NCBI RefSeq assembly: GCF_003667315.2 | Contig: NZ_RCTZ02000004.1 | Coordinates: 248,001 to 312,000 of the forward strand | Source: Tropicibacter alexandrii | GTDB lineage: Bacteria > Pseudomonadota > Alphaproteobacteria > Rhodobacterales > Rhodobacteraceae | Direction of reading: 5' to 3' | DNA: 64,000 bases | Notes under the pieces: model-generated | The model's database searches: none | What the model was told of the DNA's origin: nothing | The model's input: the letters and a program-made list of their open reading frames with translations, nothing else | Program-made: the position numbers and the translations under genes | Shown here: piece by piece, positions 1 to 8,565 of the stretch | How the letters are laid out: every line of letters starts with the position of its first letter | Numbering within the stretch: the first letter of the stretch is position 1

Positions 1-1120
1 CCATCTTGGCGGCCTCGTACAGGTCGCGCGGGATCGCTTGCAGCCCGGCCAGCAGGATCAGCATGTAGAAACCCATATGCGACCAGCAGAACACGAAGAC
101 CAGCCAGAAGAACGGCCACCCGGTGTTGGGCGTCACCAGCCAGTTGTTCGGGCGATAGCGGCCCATGTCGAATACGGTCGAGAACTGGATCGACAGCAGC
201 ATGACGGCAGACAGTGCTGCGGCGACCAGCAGGGTGATGCGCGCGGTGCGGCCGCCTTGGGCCACGACCCAGAGCAGCCCAAGCGCCAGCACGCAGCCAA
301 GCCAGAAGCTGCCACCCATTTCGATCAGGCTCATCGGGTTGGCCCATGTCACCAGCAGGGCAAAGATCACCGCAAAGACGGTGGTCCATGCCAGCGAGGG
401 TTCCTGCCCGCTGCGCAGCGCGCGTTCGGTGACGACGATCAGGATCACGGCCAACAGGATGGTGGCCATCATGTCAAAGCCTGTCAGCCCGGCCAGCGCG
501 TTCAGCCCGCCCTGAAGCTCCCCCAAGGTCGAGTTCAGCACGCCTTTGCGGTTCAGCACCCAGTTCCAGATATTGGCGATCACCACCGGTGACAGCATCA
601 CGGGGTAGAAGAACATCGCGCGCCAAAACCCGCGCCCCTTGATGTTGCGATTGACCACCAGCGCGGTCAGCAGCGCCACACCGCACATGATCGGCACCTG
701 AATGGCGACGAACCACAGCGTGTTATAGAGCCCGGTGAAAAAGTTGTAGCCCGCGTTCGAGCAGGTCTTCGGCACGAGGTAATCTTCGCAGGTGAAGATT
801 TCGGCGTATTTCTCCAGCCCGATCCACGGGCGGTCGAACAGGATGATCGACGAGCCGCCGGTAAACGACACGTAGAAGTTCAGGATCATCGGCGAAAAGG
901 TGAACAGGCCGAAGATCAGCATGTTGGGCAGCAGCAGCGCATAGGGCACGCCGCCCCGGCCAAACAGGCTTTGCGCCAGTTCCACGGGAAACCCCAGCAG
1001 GTCCATGGCAAAGCGCCCGGTCTGCGTCACGCGGTAGCGTCGGGTGGTCAGCAGCCAGATCGCGCCGCCGCCGATCCAGGCCAATAGCAGACCAAGCATA
1101 AGGCTGGATGCCAGCGTCAT
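1..1120 (-). CDS. ABC transporter permease, MalF-type sugar permease (partial, runs off left edge)
   Basis: Inner-membrane permease of a carbohydrate ABC importer; 373 residues are visible and the C-terminus lies beyond base 1. Hydrophobic segments occur near residues 3-24, 58-85, 131-156 and 168-190, and the visible end reads LYEAAKM, the start of the EAA loop that contacts the ATPase. The order and the motif PVMLSPVVIANIWNWVL are typical of MalF/UgpA-like permeases. It lies 75 bp downstream of the binding-protein gene on the same strand, so the two form one importer. Oddity: about 120 residues (roughly 205-326) with four extra hydrophobic stretches sit between the ...NIWNWVLN and NTGWPFFW segments, where family members are normally contiguous. 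The ATG at 1120 has no strong Shine-Dalgarno sequence. Confidence 0.9.
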   Translation of the reverse strand, partial: MTLASSLMLGLLLAWIGGGAIWLLTTRRYRVTQTGRFAMDLLGFPVELAQSLFGRGGVPYALLLPNMLIFGLFTFSPMILNFYVSFTGGSSIILFDRPWIGLEKYAEIFTCEDYLVPKTCSNAGYNFFTGLYNTLWFVAIQVPIMCGVALLTALVVNRNIKGRGFWRAMFFYPVMLSPVVIANIWNWVLNRKGVLNSTLGELQGGLNALAGLTGFDMMATILLAVILIVVTERALRSGQEPSLAWTTVFAVIFALLVTWANPMSLIEMGGSFWLGCVLALGLLWVVAQGGRTARITLLVAAALSAVMLLSIQFSTVFDMGRYRPNNWLVTPNTGWPFFWLVFVFCWSHMGFYMLILLAGLQAIPRDLYEAAKM

Positions 1121-1151
1121 GTCACGTCCAGATCATCAGGGGGAAAGGAAA

Positions 1152-1175
1152 GGCGCCGGAGAGGTCCCCGGCGCC
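1152..1175 (-). terminator. Intercistronic hairpin between binding-protein and permease genes
   Basis: Inverted repeat GGCGCCGG / CCGGCGCC with an 8-nt loop, followed on the minus strand by the T-rich run TTTCCTTT. It lies 21 bp after the binding-protein stop codon and 32 bp before the permease start. Partial termination or 3' protection here would give more binding protein than permease, a common arrangement in ABC importers. The function is inferred; the hairpin is seen. Confidence 0.6.
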
Positions 1176-1195
1176 CGTGTTCGGTCAGCCTGCGC

Positions 1196-2461
1196 TTATT
1201 TCACCGCTTCGCGGATCTTATCCAGCGCCTCGTCGACGGTCAGGTCGCCATTCAACGCCGCCGACAGGTATTCGACGGTGGAGTTGTAGACCTTGAAGCC
1301 TATCGGGCTGCCCTGAAGCTGGTAGGCCTGCGGGGTCTGCTCGGCGGCGACGGCGGCCATCTTGGTGAAGGCATCCAGACCGTCGGCGACGTTCTGGCTG
1401 GCGCCCGCGCCGGTATAGTCCAGCCCCTCTTCCTGAAGGGTCGCATGCGCGGGGATCGCGTAGGTGCGGGTGTACCACTCACGCGCCTGCTCAAGCTCGC
1501 CCATCCATGCGACGAAGCCCGCCGCGGCGGCTTCCTTCTCGGCATCGCCCGACTTGAACGCGACCAGACCCGCGCCACCCGGCATCACGCCGCAGCCAGC
1601 GGGGCCGCAGGGCACCGGCACCACGGTCCAGTCGAAGTTGTCGCCCACGTTGCTTTGGACGTTGCCGGTGTTCCACGAGCCGGACATGTAGAAGGGCACG
1701 TCCTGACCAAAGAACATCTCGTTGCCATTGGCATATTTGGACCCGGACACGGCGGGCCAGACATCCGGCGGCATCAGCCCTTCCTTGTGCCAGTCGACCA
1801 GCATCCGGGCGAATTGCTCGTACCCTTCGTCGATCACGAGGTTGCCTTCGTCGTCGAAATACTTGGCGCCGTAGGACATGGCCGGCCCGGCAAAGCGGTG
1901 GCCCGAACGGTCCATCACCATCCCGGCATAGGACCCGGTTTCCTCCATCACCTGACGGGTGGCGTCGGCCCAGTCTTCCCATGTCGCACCGGGGCCGGGG
2001 ACCTCGACACCGGCCTCTTCGAACATGGTCAGGTTCACATAGGGTCCGGTCACGGTCATTTCCGTGTGGAAGCCATAGATGCCGCCCTCATTGCCCGCGC
2101 GATACCACGGCAGGACGGCGCCATAGGCAGCTTCCCATGCGGCGGCATCCACATGCGGGGTCAGGTCGACATAGTAGGGATGCATGCCGCCGAGGTCGGT
2201 GACAAAGGCGATATCTGGGCCGGTCCCGGCCTCCAGCTGAACGGGCAGCTGTTCGCGGATGACGTTGTAGCCCACCGTGTTCAGCGTGATGTTCACGTCG
2301 GGGTTGATTTCCTTGTAGCGCTCGGCGAACTCGGCGATGATGTTGGCCTTGCCGTCCACGTCCGAGATCATGAAATCCAGATCGACTGCAAAGGCCGGAA
2401 CCCCGGTCAGGGCCGCCACAGAGACGGCTGTCGCAAGACGCAGGTCACGTGTCAGTTTCAT
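1196..2461 (-). CDS. Carbohydrate ABC transporter substrate-binding protein
   Basis: Periplasmic solute receptor of 421 residues, the usual size of the MalE/UgpB-like cluster. The signal peptide is MKLTRDLRLATAVSVAALTG with a cleavage site after ...VPAFA (about residue 25). The mature protein shows the family features DLDFMISDVDGK..., WEDWADATRQVME and an aromatic-rich C-terminal lobe. The start at 2461 is chosen over an upstream in-frame codon because GGGAGGAG lies 9 nt upstream and the signal peptide begins there. It is the first gene of the leftward importer operon and is divergent from the hydrolase genes. The ligand cannot be read from the sequence; the neighbours (GH105-type hydrolase) suggest an unsaturated uronide or related oligosaccharide. 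Confidence 0.92.
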   Translation of the reverse strand: MKLTRDLRLATAVSVAALTGVPAFAVDLDFMISDVDGKANIIAEFAERYKEINPDVNITLNTVGYNVIREQLPVQLEAGTGPDIAFVTDLGGMHPYYVDLTPHVDAAAWEAAYGAVLPWYRAGNEGGIYGFHTEMTVTGPYVNLTMFEEAGVEVPGPGATWEDWADATRQVMEETGSYAGMVMDRSGHRFAGPAMSYGAKYFDDEGNLVIDEGYEQFARMLVDWHKEGLMPPDVWPAVSGSKYANGNEMFFGQDVPFYMSGSWNTGNVQSNVGDNFDWTVVPVPCGPAGCGVMPGGAGLVAFKSGDAEKEAAAAGFVAWMGELEQAREWYTRTYAIPAHATLQEEGLDYTGAGASQNVADGLDAFTKMAAVAAEQTPQAYQLQGSPIGFKVYNSTVEYLSAALNGDLTVDEALDKIREAVK

Positions 2462-2677
2462 TCTTGGGTCTCCTCCCATTGGCTTGTTTTGGCTGGGGGC
2501 TTGCACCCCTTCCAACACTAATATTTTAATTCTCCCATCTGCGACCTTCCGTCCAACCGGGCGTCAGGTCAAGGGGCGCGGGTCGGAATTTCTGCACCAG
2601 CCCGCCGCAGACAGAGCGTGCAGGCAACTCGGAAATAGGTCAATCCTGTATCAATTTTATCGGACGCGAGGGAAACG
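2462..2677. promoter_or_regulatory. Divergent control region of the sugar locus, with shared 19-nt motif at 2640-2658
   Basis: Between the leftward importer operon and the rightward hydrolase operon. At 2640-2658 it carries TCAATCCTGTATCAATTTT, 20 nt before the hydrolase-side ATG. A near-identical copy, TCAATAGTGTATCAATTTG, lies at 7344-7362 before the Gfo/Idh gene. Both contain two TCAAT direct repeats 11 nt apart (one helical turn). This is likely an operator or activator site of a locus-specific regulator not seen in the window. Nothing else distinctive was found in this gap. Confidence 0.55.
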
Positions 2678-5104
2678 ATGGCCGAATGGCGCACAGTAGC
2701 AGAGGGCCAGCCGATCCTGCGCTGGCAGATGAGCCAGCCAGAGGCGCGGCTTTTCCCGGGCGCCGCGCGGCCCATGCCGGATACGGTGACCTACCGCTTC
2801 GTCAACGGTTGGGTGGCGACCGGCGACCTGCCCTGCCGCGAGGCGTTGAAGGCGGGGTTGCCGGGGCGCGCGGTGGCCTGCCCCGAGGGGCCATTCGACG
2901 CGTTGGCGGTGGGTTTCGACGGGCGGGACCTCGATTTCTCGCGATTCTGCCATCTGCCGACGTTGATCGCGCGGGGGTTCCGATGCGTGGTGCGCGGCGC
3001 GCCGGTGCGGCTGCGATTGCGGACCTGTGGCGGGGTGCGTCTGTGGCTGGACGGCGCGCCGGTGGCGGTGTTCGAGCCCTTCACCCGCAACACGCCCGCC
3101 GAAACCGTTGTCGATCTGCCGCTGACCGGCGCGGCGCAGGTGCTGACCCTGCGGCTGGAGGACCTGCATGAACGCGACACGACCTGCTTTTTCTCGCTGG
3201 AGGTGATCGACGGCACGCTGGACACGGCGCTGCTCGGCGCGGTCGATTCGGCCCGGCTGGACGAGGCGGCGCAGGTGCTCGGCAGCTTGCGCACCGACCG
3301 GGTGTTCTACAGCGACGGGCAGGCGGTGCGGCTGATCGCCGATCACCCACCTGCGCAGGACATGGCGTTGGTGGTGCGCGGGCTTGGCCCCTTTGGACGG
3401 GGCGGGCTGACGGTCGATCCCGACACGCTGCGCGATGTTGCGGTGACGCTACCGCCGGAGGGCGCGGTCACGCTCGCCGCGCCAGAGGACCTTTCGGCGG
3501 GTTGCCTGTCGTTGAAGATCGAGACGCAGGTGGACGGCGCGACGCTGACCCGGCCGCTGGGCACGACGGTGCTGCGCAAAGGGGTGCCGCTGACCGGCGG
3601 CTGGCCCGCGCGCCAGCGCCGCGCGCTGGAGCTGATCGCCGACAGCGACGGGTTCGAGGCGACGGTGGCCTTGTGCCGGGCCGCGCTGGGGCGGCAGAGC
3701 GTCCGCATGATCGAGGCCTGTCTCGACACGATCGAGGCGCGGTTTGACTGTTCGGACTTCACCATCCTGCCGCTGCTCTGGCTGTATCGCGACTTTGCCG
3801 AAACGCTGCCCGAGGCGCTGCGCGCCCGGATGAAGGCCGCGTTTCTTGGCTATCGCTACTGGCTGGACGAGCCGGGCAATGACGTGATGTGGTTCTGGTC
3901 GGAAAACCACGTCCTGTGTTTTCACACCGCGCAACTGATCGCCGGAGAGCTGTTCCCCGACGCGGTTTTCCCGACCTCGGGACGGACCGGCGCGCAGCAG
4001 GCCGAGATCGCCCGCGCACGCCTGACCCGCTGGTTCGCCGCCATCGACGAGGACGGGCTGTGCGAGTGGAACTCTGCCGCCTATTACCCGATCGACCTGC
4101 TGGGCCTCGTGAGCCTGTTCCACATGACCGGCTTTCGCGCGGATGCGGGGCGGGTGATCGACCGGGTTCTGGTCATGGCGACGTTGCATACGCTGGGTGT
4201 GCCTGCAGGGGTGCAGGGCCGGTGCTATGAGAAAGAGCTGCTGGCCGGGCCGCATACGGAATTGGGCTCGGTCTTGGCGCTGGTCTGCGGGGGCGGTTTC
4301 GTGCCGGGCTATGACCGGGCGGCGGGGCTGTTGGCACTGTCCGACTACCAGCCGCCGGACCTTGCTGCGCTGGTCGCACCCGCGCGCCCGCTGCGCGCTG
4401 CCTATACTCAAGGGCACGGTCACGCGGGCCGAATGACCCTGTGGAAAAGCGCCGAGGCGCAGTTGTCCACGACCCGCCCGCCATCGCCGGGGGGCAAGGG
4501 CCATCAGGCGCAATGGCTGGACGTGCAACTGGCCCGCCACTCGATGGCGCGGCTCTGGATCAACCATCCGGGCGAGGCGCGCCCTTGGGGCGAGCGCCGC
4601 CCCTCGCTGCTGGCGGGCAGCGCGGTGACGCCCGCCGTGGCACAGGACGGGCCGCGCGCGCTGATGGTCTATGACCTGCGCAAGGACTGGACGGATTTGC
4701 GGTTCGCGCAACTGTTCGCCGCGCCCGAGGCGTTCGGCGACGTGCAGCGCGCGGGCGATTGGCTGATCTTTAGCGATTGCGTGGGCGTGTGGTGTTCGAC
4801 CTCGCTGGAGGTCATGACCGACGGGTTCTATCGCGGGGCGCTATGGCGGGCGCATTCGGATCAGGTTGGGTTTGCCGTCGTGATCCGTCAACCCGGCGAG
4901 CCGGACTTTGCCGACCGGCTGATGCAGACGGCTCCGGGCTTTGCGGACGGGATCGTGACGCTGGACGACCTGTCGCTCGACAGCGCCGGGATGTTCCAGA
5001 AAGACGGGCAAGTGCAGCCCTTTGCGCCGCTATCGACCACGCCGCATGTGGCGTGGGAGGATGAGGAATGGATCCCGTGGGAGGATGGACATGGACCAGA
5101 TTGA
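2678..5104 (+). CDS. Hypothetical 808-residue cytoplasmic protein, alpha/alpha-toroid-like, probable uronide-processing enzyme
   Basis: I do not recognise the family with certainty. The N-terminal about 300 residues look beta-rich (a jelly-roll-like segment with VRLRLRTCGGVRLWLDGAPV). Residues of about 310-560 are helical and contain MWFWSENHVLCFHTAQLIAG and LCEWNSAAYYPIDLLGL, reminiscent of the helical toroids of heparinase II/III-like or polysaccharide-lyase proteins. The C-terminal part again looks beta-rich. There is no signal peptide or membrane segment, so it should act in the cytoplasm on imported material. Its last 14 bp overlap the next gene, a GH105-type hydrolase, which implies translational coupling and a shared pathway. 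ENH and the Tyr/Trp-rich motifs are candidate active-site residues; the reaction is unknown. Confidence 0.75.
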   Translation: MAEWRTVAEGQPILRWQMSQPEARLFPGAARPMPDTVTYRFVNGWVATGDLPCREALKAGLPGRAVACPEGPFDALAVGFDGRDLDFSRFCHLPTLIARGFRCVVRGAPVRLRLRTCGGVRLWLDGAPVAVFEPFTRNTPAETVVDLPLTGAAQVLTLRLEDLHERDTTCFFSLEVIDGTLDTALLGAVDSARLDEAAQVLGSLRTDRVFYSDGQAVRLIADHPPAQDMALVVRGLGPFGRGGLTVDPDTLRDVAVTLPPEGAVTLAAPEDLSAGCLSLKIETQVDGATLTRPLGTTVLRKGVPLTGGWPARQRRALELIADSDGFEATVALCRAALGRQSVRMIEACLDTIEARFDCSDFTILPLLWLYRDFAETLPEALRARMKAAFLGYRYWLDEPGNDVMWFWSENHVLCFHTAQLIAGELFPDAVFPTSGRTGAQQAEIARARLTRWFAAIDEDGLCEWNSAAYYPIDLLGLVSLFHMTGFRADAGRVIDRVLVMATLHTLGVPAGVQGRCYEKELLAGPHTELGSVLALVCGGGFVPGYDRAAGLLALSDYQPPDLAALVAPARPLRAAYTQGHGHAGRMTLWKSAEAQLSTTRPPSPGGKGHQAQWLDVQLARHSMARLWINHPGEARPWGERRPSLLAGSAVTPAVAQDGPRALMVYDLRKDWTDLRFAQLFAAPEAFGDVQRAGDWLIFSDCVGVWCSTSLEVMTDGFYRGALWRAHSDQVGFAVVIRQPGEPDFADRLMQTAPGFADGIVTLDDLSLDSAGMFQKDGQVQPFAPLSTTPHVAWEDEEWIPWEDGHGPD

Positions 5105-6137
5105 CGAGGCGATCCGCCTTTTGGCGCAGGGCTTTGCCAGCCTGAAGGGGATCGGCGCGACCGAAGCCGCGTCGGATGAGATCCTGTTCGACGAATGGGA
5201 TTGGGAGGTTGGCGTGGGCCTCTACGGTGCCTTCCGCGAGGCGCAGGCGCGCGGGGACGCGGCGGGCTTGGCCCGGTTGGGGCGCTGGTATGACCGGCAG
5301 ATCGCGCGCGGCCTGCCTGCGCGTCAGGTCAACTCCACCGCGCCAATGCTGGCGCTGGCCTGCCTGACCGAGGTCGCGCCGCGTGACGACCTTCGTGCGC
5401 TGTGTCTGGACTGGGCCGAGTGGCTGATGACCGACCTGCCCAAGACCGAGGAAGGCGGGTTCGAGCACGTCGTCAAAGAGGGCCGCCGCCCCGGCCAGCT
5501 TTGGGATGATACGCTGGTCATGGCGGTGCTGTCCCTCGCCCAGACGGGCCGGATGTGCGACCGCCCCGACATGGTCTCCGAGGCGCATTACCAGTTCCTG
5601 ACGCATCTCCGCTTTCTCGCCGACCCCGAGACCGGGCTGTTCTTTCACGGTTGGACCTTCGAGGGACGGCACAACTATGCCCGCGCGCGCTGGGCGCGGG
5701 GCAATGCATGGGTGTCGATTGCCATCCCCGAGCTGTTCCGGATCGCGCCGCCCACCGACCCTGCCGTGCGCCGCTACCTGACCGAAGTCCTGCGCACCCA
5801 ACTGACCGCCGTCGCGCGGCTGCAACGGCCTGACGGCATGGTTCATACGCTGCTCGACGACCCCACCGGCCCGGTCGAGGCCTCGGCCACGGCGGGTTTT
5901 GGCTATGCGGTGCTGGCGGGGCTGCGGGAAGGGCTGTTGCCAGAGGCCATGCGCGCGGTCGCGGACAAGGCACAAGGCGCGATCCTGTCCCGCGTGGGCG
6001 ACGACGGCATCCTTGCCGATGTGTCCGACGGCACGCCAATGGGCGACACATGGGCGTTCTACAATGAACTGCCCAACGTCGCCGCGCCCTATGGGCAGGC
6101 GCTGGCGCTGTTGTTCCTGACCGAAGTGCAGCGCTAA
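5091..6137 (+). CDS. Glycoside hydrolase family 105-like protein (unsaturated rhamnogalacturonyl/uronyl hydrolase type)
   Basis: A 348-residue (alpha/alpha)6-barrel protein resembling YteR/YesR, which hydrate and release delta-4,5-unsaturated uronic acid from oligosaccharide ends. Seen: GGFEHVVKEGRRPGQLWDDT, the loop GLFFHGW, the RWARGNAW motif (family form RxNGW) and DGMVHTLLDDPTGPVEASAT. There is no signal peptide, so it is cytoplasmic like YteR. The start is taken at 5091 because GTGGGAGG ends 6 nt upstream; an ATG two codons earlier is possible. It overlaps the 808-residue gene by 14 bp, and its stop codon overlaps the convergent monooxygenase gene by 4 bp. Substrate specificity is not predictable. 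Confidence 0.82.
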   Translation: MDQIDEAIRLLAQGFASLKGIGATEAASDEILFDEWDWEVGVGLYGAFREAQARGDAAGLARLGRWYDRQIARGLPARQVNSTAPMLALACLTEVAPRDDLRALCLDWAEWLMTDLPKTEEGGFEHVVKEGRRPGQLWDDTLVMAVLSLAQTGRMCDRPDMVSEAHYQFLTHLRFLADPETGLFFHGWTFEGRHNYARARWARGNAWVSIAIPELFRIAPPTDPAVRRYLTEVLRTQLTAVARLQRPDGMVHTLLDDPTGPVEASATAGFGYAVLAGLREGLLPEAMRAVADKAQGAILSRVGDDGILADVSDGTPMGDTWAFYNELPNVAAPYGQALALLFLTEVQR

Positions 6138-7288
6138 GCGCGCGGCCCAACCCCAAGCGGCGTGGCCGGTGTCTGATCCGGCACGCGCCCATAGGCATGC
6201 GGCAGAGAGCAGGTCTTGAGCTCGGGCAGGACGCGTTTGGCGAAATGCTCGGCCTCGTCCAGATGCGGATAGCCGGAAAAGATGAAGGCCCGCATGCCCA
6301 TCTTCTGATAGCGCTCGATCTTGGACAGGACCTGATCGGTCGACCCGACCAGCGCCGCCCCGCAGCCCGACCGTGCGCGCCCGACGCCGGTCCACAGGTT
6401 GGGCTCGACATAGCCGAACTTGTCTGCCAACTCGCGGTTCTTCGCCTGATGCGAGACACCCAGAGAGGTCGAATCCAAAGCCCGGTCACGGATCATCCGC
6501 CCGTAGTCATCGTCCAGCTTGGACACGATGTAATCGGCGTATTCACGGGCCTCGGCCTCTGTGTCGCGCACGATCATGTGGACGCGCAGGCCGTAATCCA
6601 GCGTCCGGCCCTGCTGGTCGGCCACCGCATGCACCGCCTTCATCCGCTCGGCCAGCAGGTCCTCGGTTTCGGGCCACATCAGGTAGACATCGCAATGCTC
6701 GCCGCACAATTGCAGCGCGTCGGGCGAGTAGCCGCCGAAATACAGCAAAGGCCCGCCGGTCTGATAAGGCTTGGCCGGGGCGGTGGTCAGCCCCTCGAAA
6801 TTGTAGACCTCGCCCGCAAAGTTGATCTCATCCCGGGTCCAGGCTTGTTTGAGGATCTGCACCACCTCGCGCGAGCGTTGGTAGCGGTACTTGCTGTCGG
6901 CCTTCTCGCCGGGGAAATCCGACGAGATGATGTTCACCGTCAGCCGCCCTTGCAGCATGTGATCGAGCGTGGCGATGGTCCGGGCCAGCATGATCGGCTG
7001 CATCTCGCCGCAGCGCACGGCGGCCAGCATGTTGATTTTGTCGGTGATCGGCGCGCAGCCCGCGACGAAACTCAGCGTGTCCTGCCCGACCTGATATGAA
7101 GATGGGCACAGGATGTTGCGAAAGCCCAAGGCTTCGGCCGTCGTCACGATCTTTGAACAATGCGCCCAGCTGGACCGCAGCGCGCCGTCGGGCACGCCAA
7201 GGAACTGGTAGTCGTCGGAACAAAGCGCCGAGAACCACGACACTTCGGCAGTGTCCAGATCGGGCGAGGTGATGGGCACAACGGTCAT
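6134..7288 (-). CDS. LLM-class flavin-dependent monooxygenase, SsuD-like (alkanesulfonate monooxygenase family)
   Basis: 384 residues that match E. coli SsuD in layout end to end: PLLYFGGYSPDA, GLRVHMIVRD, EPNLWTGVGRARSGCGAALVG and FSGYPHLDEA. The residues corresponding to SsuD Arg226, His228, Arg297 and Tyr331 are present (R235, H237, R306, Y340). The position matching Cys54 is not Cys (the segment reads SSYQVGQD). Known family chemistry is FMNH2/O2-dependent cleavage of a C-S bond, releasing sulfite. It lies between sugar hydrolase and Gfo/Idh genes and shares its promoter region with the latter; no flavin reductase gene is visible. A sulfonated carbohydrate substrate is possible but unproven. 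The ATG at 7288 is preceded by AAGGA. Confidence 0.88.
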   Translation of the reverse strand: MTVVPITSPDLDTAEVSWFSALCSDDYQFLGVPDGALRSSWAHCSKIVTTAEALGFRNILCPSSYQVGQDTLSFVAGCAPITDKINMLAAVRCGEMQPIMLARTIATLDHMLQGRLTVNIISSDFPGEKADSKYRYQRSREVVQILKQAWTRDEINFAGEVYNFEGLTTAPAKPYQTGGPLLYFGGYSPDALQLCGEHCDVYLMWPETEDLLAERMKAVHAVADQQGRTLDYGLRVHMIVRDTEAEAREYADYIVSKLDDDYGRMIRDRALDSTSLGVSHQAKNRELADKFGYVEPNLWTGVGRARSGCGAALVGSTDQVLSKIERYQKMGMRAFIFSGYPHLDEAEHFAKRVLPELKTCSLPHAYGRVPDQTPATPLGVGPRA

Positions 7289-7343
7289 GGCAGGTCCTTC
7301 GCGATGCGGAATACCCCTTGCGTAGCAAGCGCGTTTAGGTAAA

Positions 7344-7362
7344 TCAATAGTGTATCAATTTG
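7344..7362. promoter_or_regulatory. Second copy of the 19-nt sugar-locus motif
   Basis: TCAATAGTGTATCAATTTG, ending 17 nt before the Gfo/Idh ATG and 56 nt or more upstream of the divergent SsuD-like gene. It matches the motif at 2640-2658 at 16 of 19 positions, including both TCAAT repeats and the TGTATCAATTT core. The same distance to the start codon at both sites suggests one regulator acts on both operons. Confidence 0.5.
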
Positions 7363-7378
7363 CGCGCGGGAGAATGGA

Positions 7379-8473
7379 ATGCGATACGGTGTGATCGGTT
7401 GCGGCATGATGGGCCAGGAACACCTGCGCAACATCGCCCTGCTGGACGGGGCCGAGGTCGCCGCCATCTTCGAGCCGGACGCAGACATGGCGGCGCGCGC
7501 GCAGGCGCTGGCGCCGGGGGCGCGGATGGTCGGGTCACTGGACGCGCTCTTGGCCGTCGAGGCGCTGGATGCGCTGGTGATCGTCAGCCCCAACCAATGC
7601 CACGCCGCGCAATTGCGCCAGATCGCGGCGCAGCGCGCGCTGCCGGTGCTGGTGGAAAAGCCGCTTTTCACCGACCCCGCCGACCATGGCGCGCTGCGCG
7701 CGCTGGCGGCGGACTATCCCGCGCCGATCTGGGTCGCGATGGAATACCGCTACATGCCGCCGATCGCTGCGCTGGTGGCCGAGGCGCAAGAGGCAACGGG
7801 TGGCGTGCAGATGCTGACCATCCGCGAACATCGCTTTCCCTTCTTGGACAAGGTGGGGAACTGGAACCGCTTCAACCGCAATACCGGGGGCACCTTTGTC
7901 GAGAAATGCTGCCATTTCTTCGACCTGATGCGGCTGATCCTCGGGTCGGATCCGGTGCGCGTGATGGCCAGCGCCGGGCAGGCGGTGAACCATCTGGATG
8001 AGCAATATGGTGGCGAAGCGCCCGACATCCTCGACCACGGCTATGTCATCGTCGATTTTGACTCGGGTGCACGGGCCATGCTGGAACTCTGCATGTTTGC
8101 CGAAGGGGCAGAGTACCAAGAGGTCATCTCGGCGACCGGCCCCAAGGGCAAGATCGAGGCACTGGTGCCCGGCCCGACCCGGTTCTGGCCCGACCAACTT
8201 GGCGCGCCGCCGGAACCGCGCGTCATCGTCAGCCCGCGCGACCCGAAAGGCCCGCAGGAACGGGTGATCCCGGTGGATCCCACCCTGCTTGAAGCCGGGG
8301 ATCACAACGGGTCGACCTATTACCAGCACCTGCGTTTCCTGCACTTGCTGCGCGACGGTCAGGGCGTGCCCGAGGTGACCGTTCAGGACGGCACATGGGC
8401 GGTGTTGATGGGAATGGCGGCGCAAATCTCCGCGTCCGAGCACCGCGTCGTGTCGATGTCCGACCTGCTGTAG
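7379..8473 (+). CDS. Gfo/Idh/MocA family NAD(P)-dependent oxidoreductase
   Basis: A 364-residue dehydrogenase. The N-terminal Rossmann fold begins MRYGVIGCGMMGQEH (GxGxxG at residues 7-12), the conserved EKP is at residues 93-95, and the C-terminal alpha/beta domain contains NRNTGGTFVEKCCHFFDLMR (GG...E..H..D catalytic-type signature). Members oxidise or reduce sugars, inositols and sugar acids, and some hydrolyse glycosidic bonds through redox chemistry. It is divergent from the SsuD-like gene and preceded by the shared 19-nt motif, so it belongs to the same carbohydrate locus. The ATG at 7379 has GGGAGA upstream. Confidence 0.9.
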   Translation: MRYGVIGCGMMGQEHLRNIALLDGAEVAAIFEPDADMAARAQALAPGARMVGSLDALLAVEALDALVIVSPNQCHAAQLRQIAAQRALPVLVEKPLFTDPADHGALRALAADYPAPIWVAMEYRYMPPIAALVAEAQEATGGVQMLTIREHRFPFLDKVGNWNRFNRNTGGTFVEKCCHFFDLMRLILGSDPVRVMASAGQAVNHLDEQYGGEAPDILDHGYVIVDFDSGARAMLELCMFAEGAEYQEVISATGPKGKIEALVPGPTRFWPDQLGAPPEPRVIVSPRDPKGPQERVIPVDPTLLEAGDHNGSTYYQHLRFLHLLRDGQGVPEVTVQDGTWAVLMGMAAQISASEHRVVSMSDLL

Positions 8474-8491
8474 GTCGGGCCACGGCCCGAC
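8474..8491. terminator. Short hairpin after the Gfo/Idh gene
   Basis: GTCGGGC / GCCCGAC with a 4-nt loop starts directly after the stop codon. There is no T-run, so intrinsic termination is uncertain; it sits between convergent genes where a terminator is expected. Confidence 0.4.
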
Positions 8492-8565
8492 ACGCCGAGC
8501 CAACGACCGAAGGGAGGCAGGCGAGACAATAAGCGCGCGCCAGCGCCCCTTTGGATGACAGCCGC

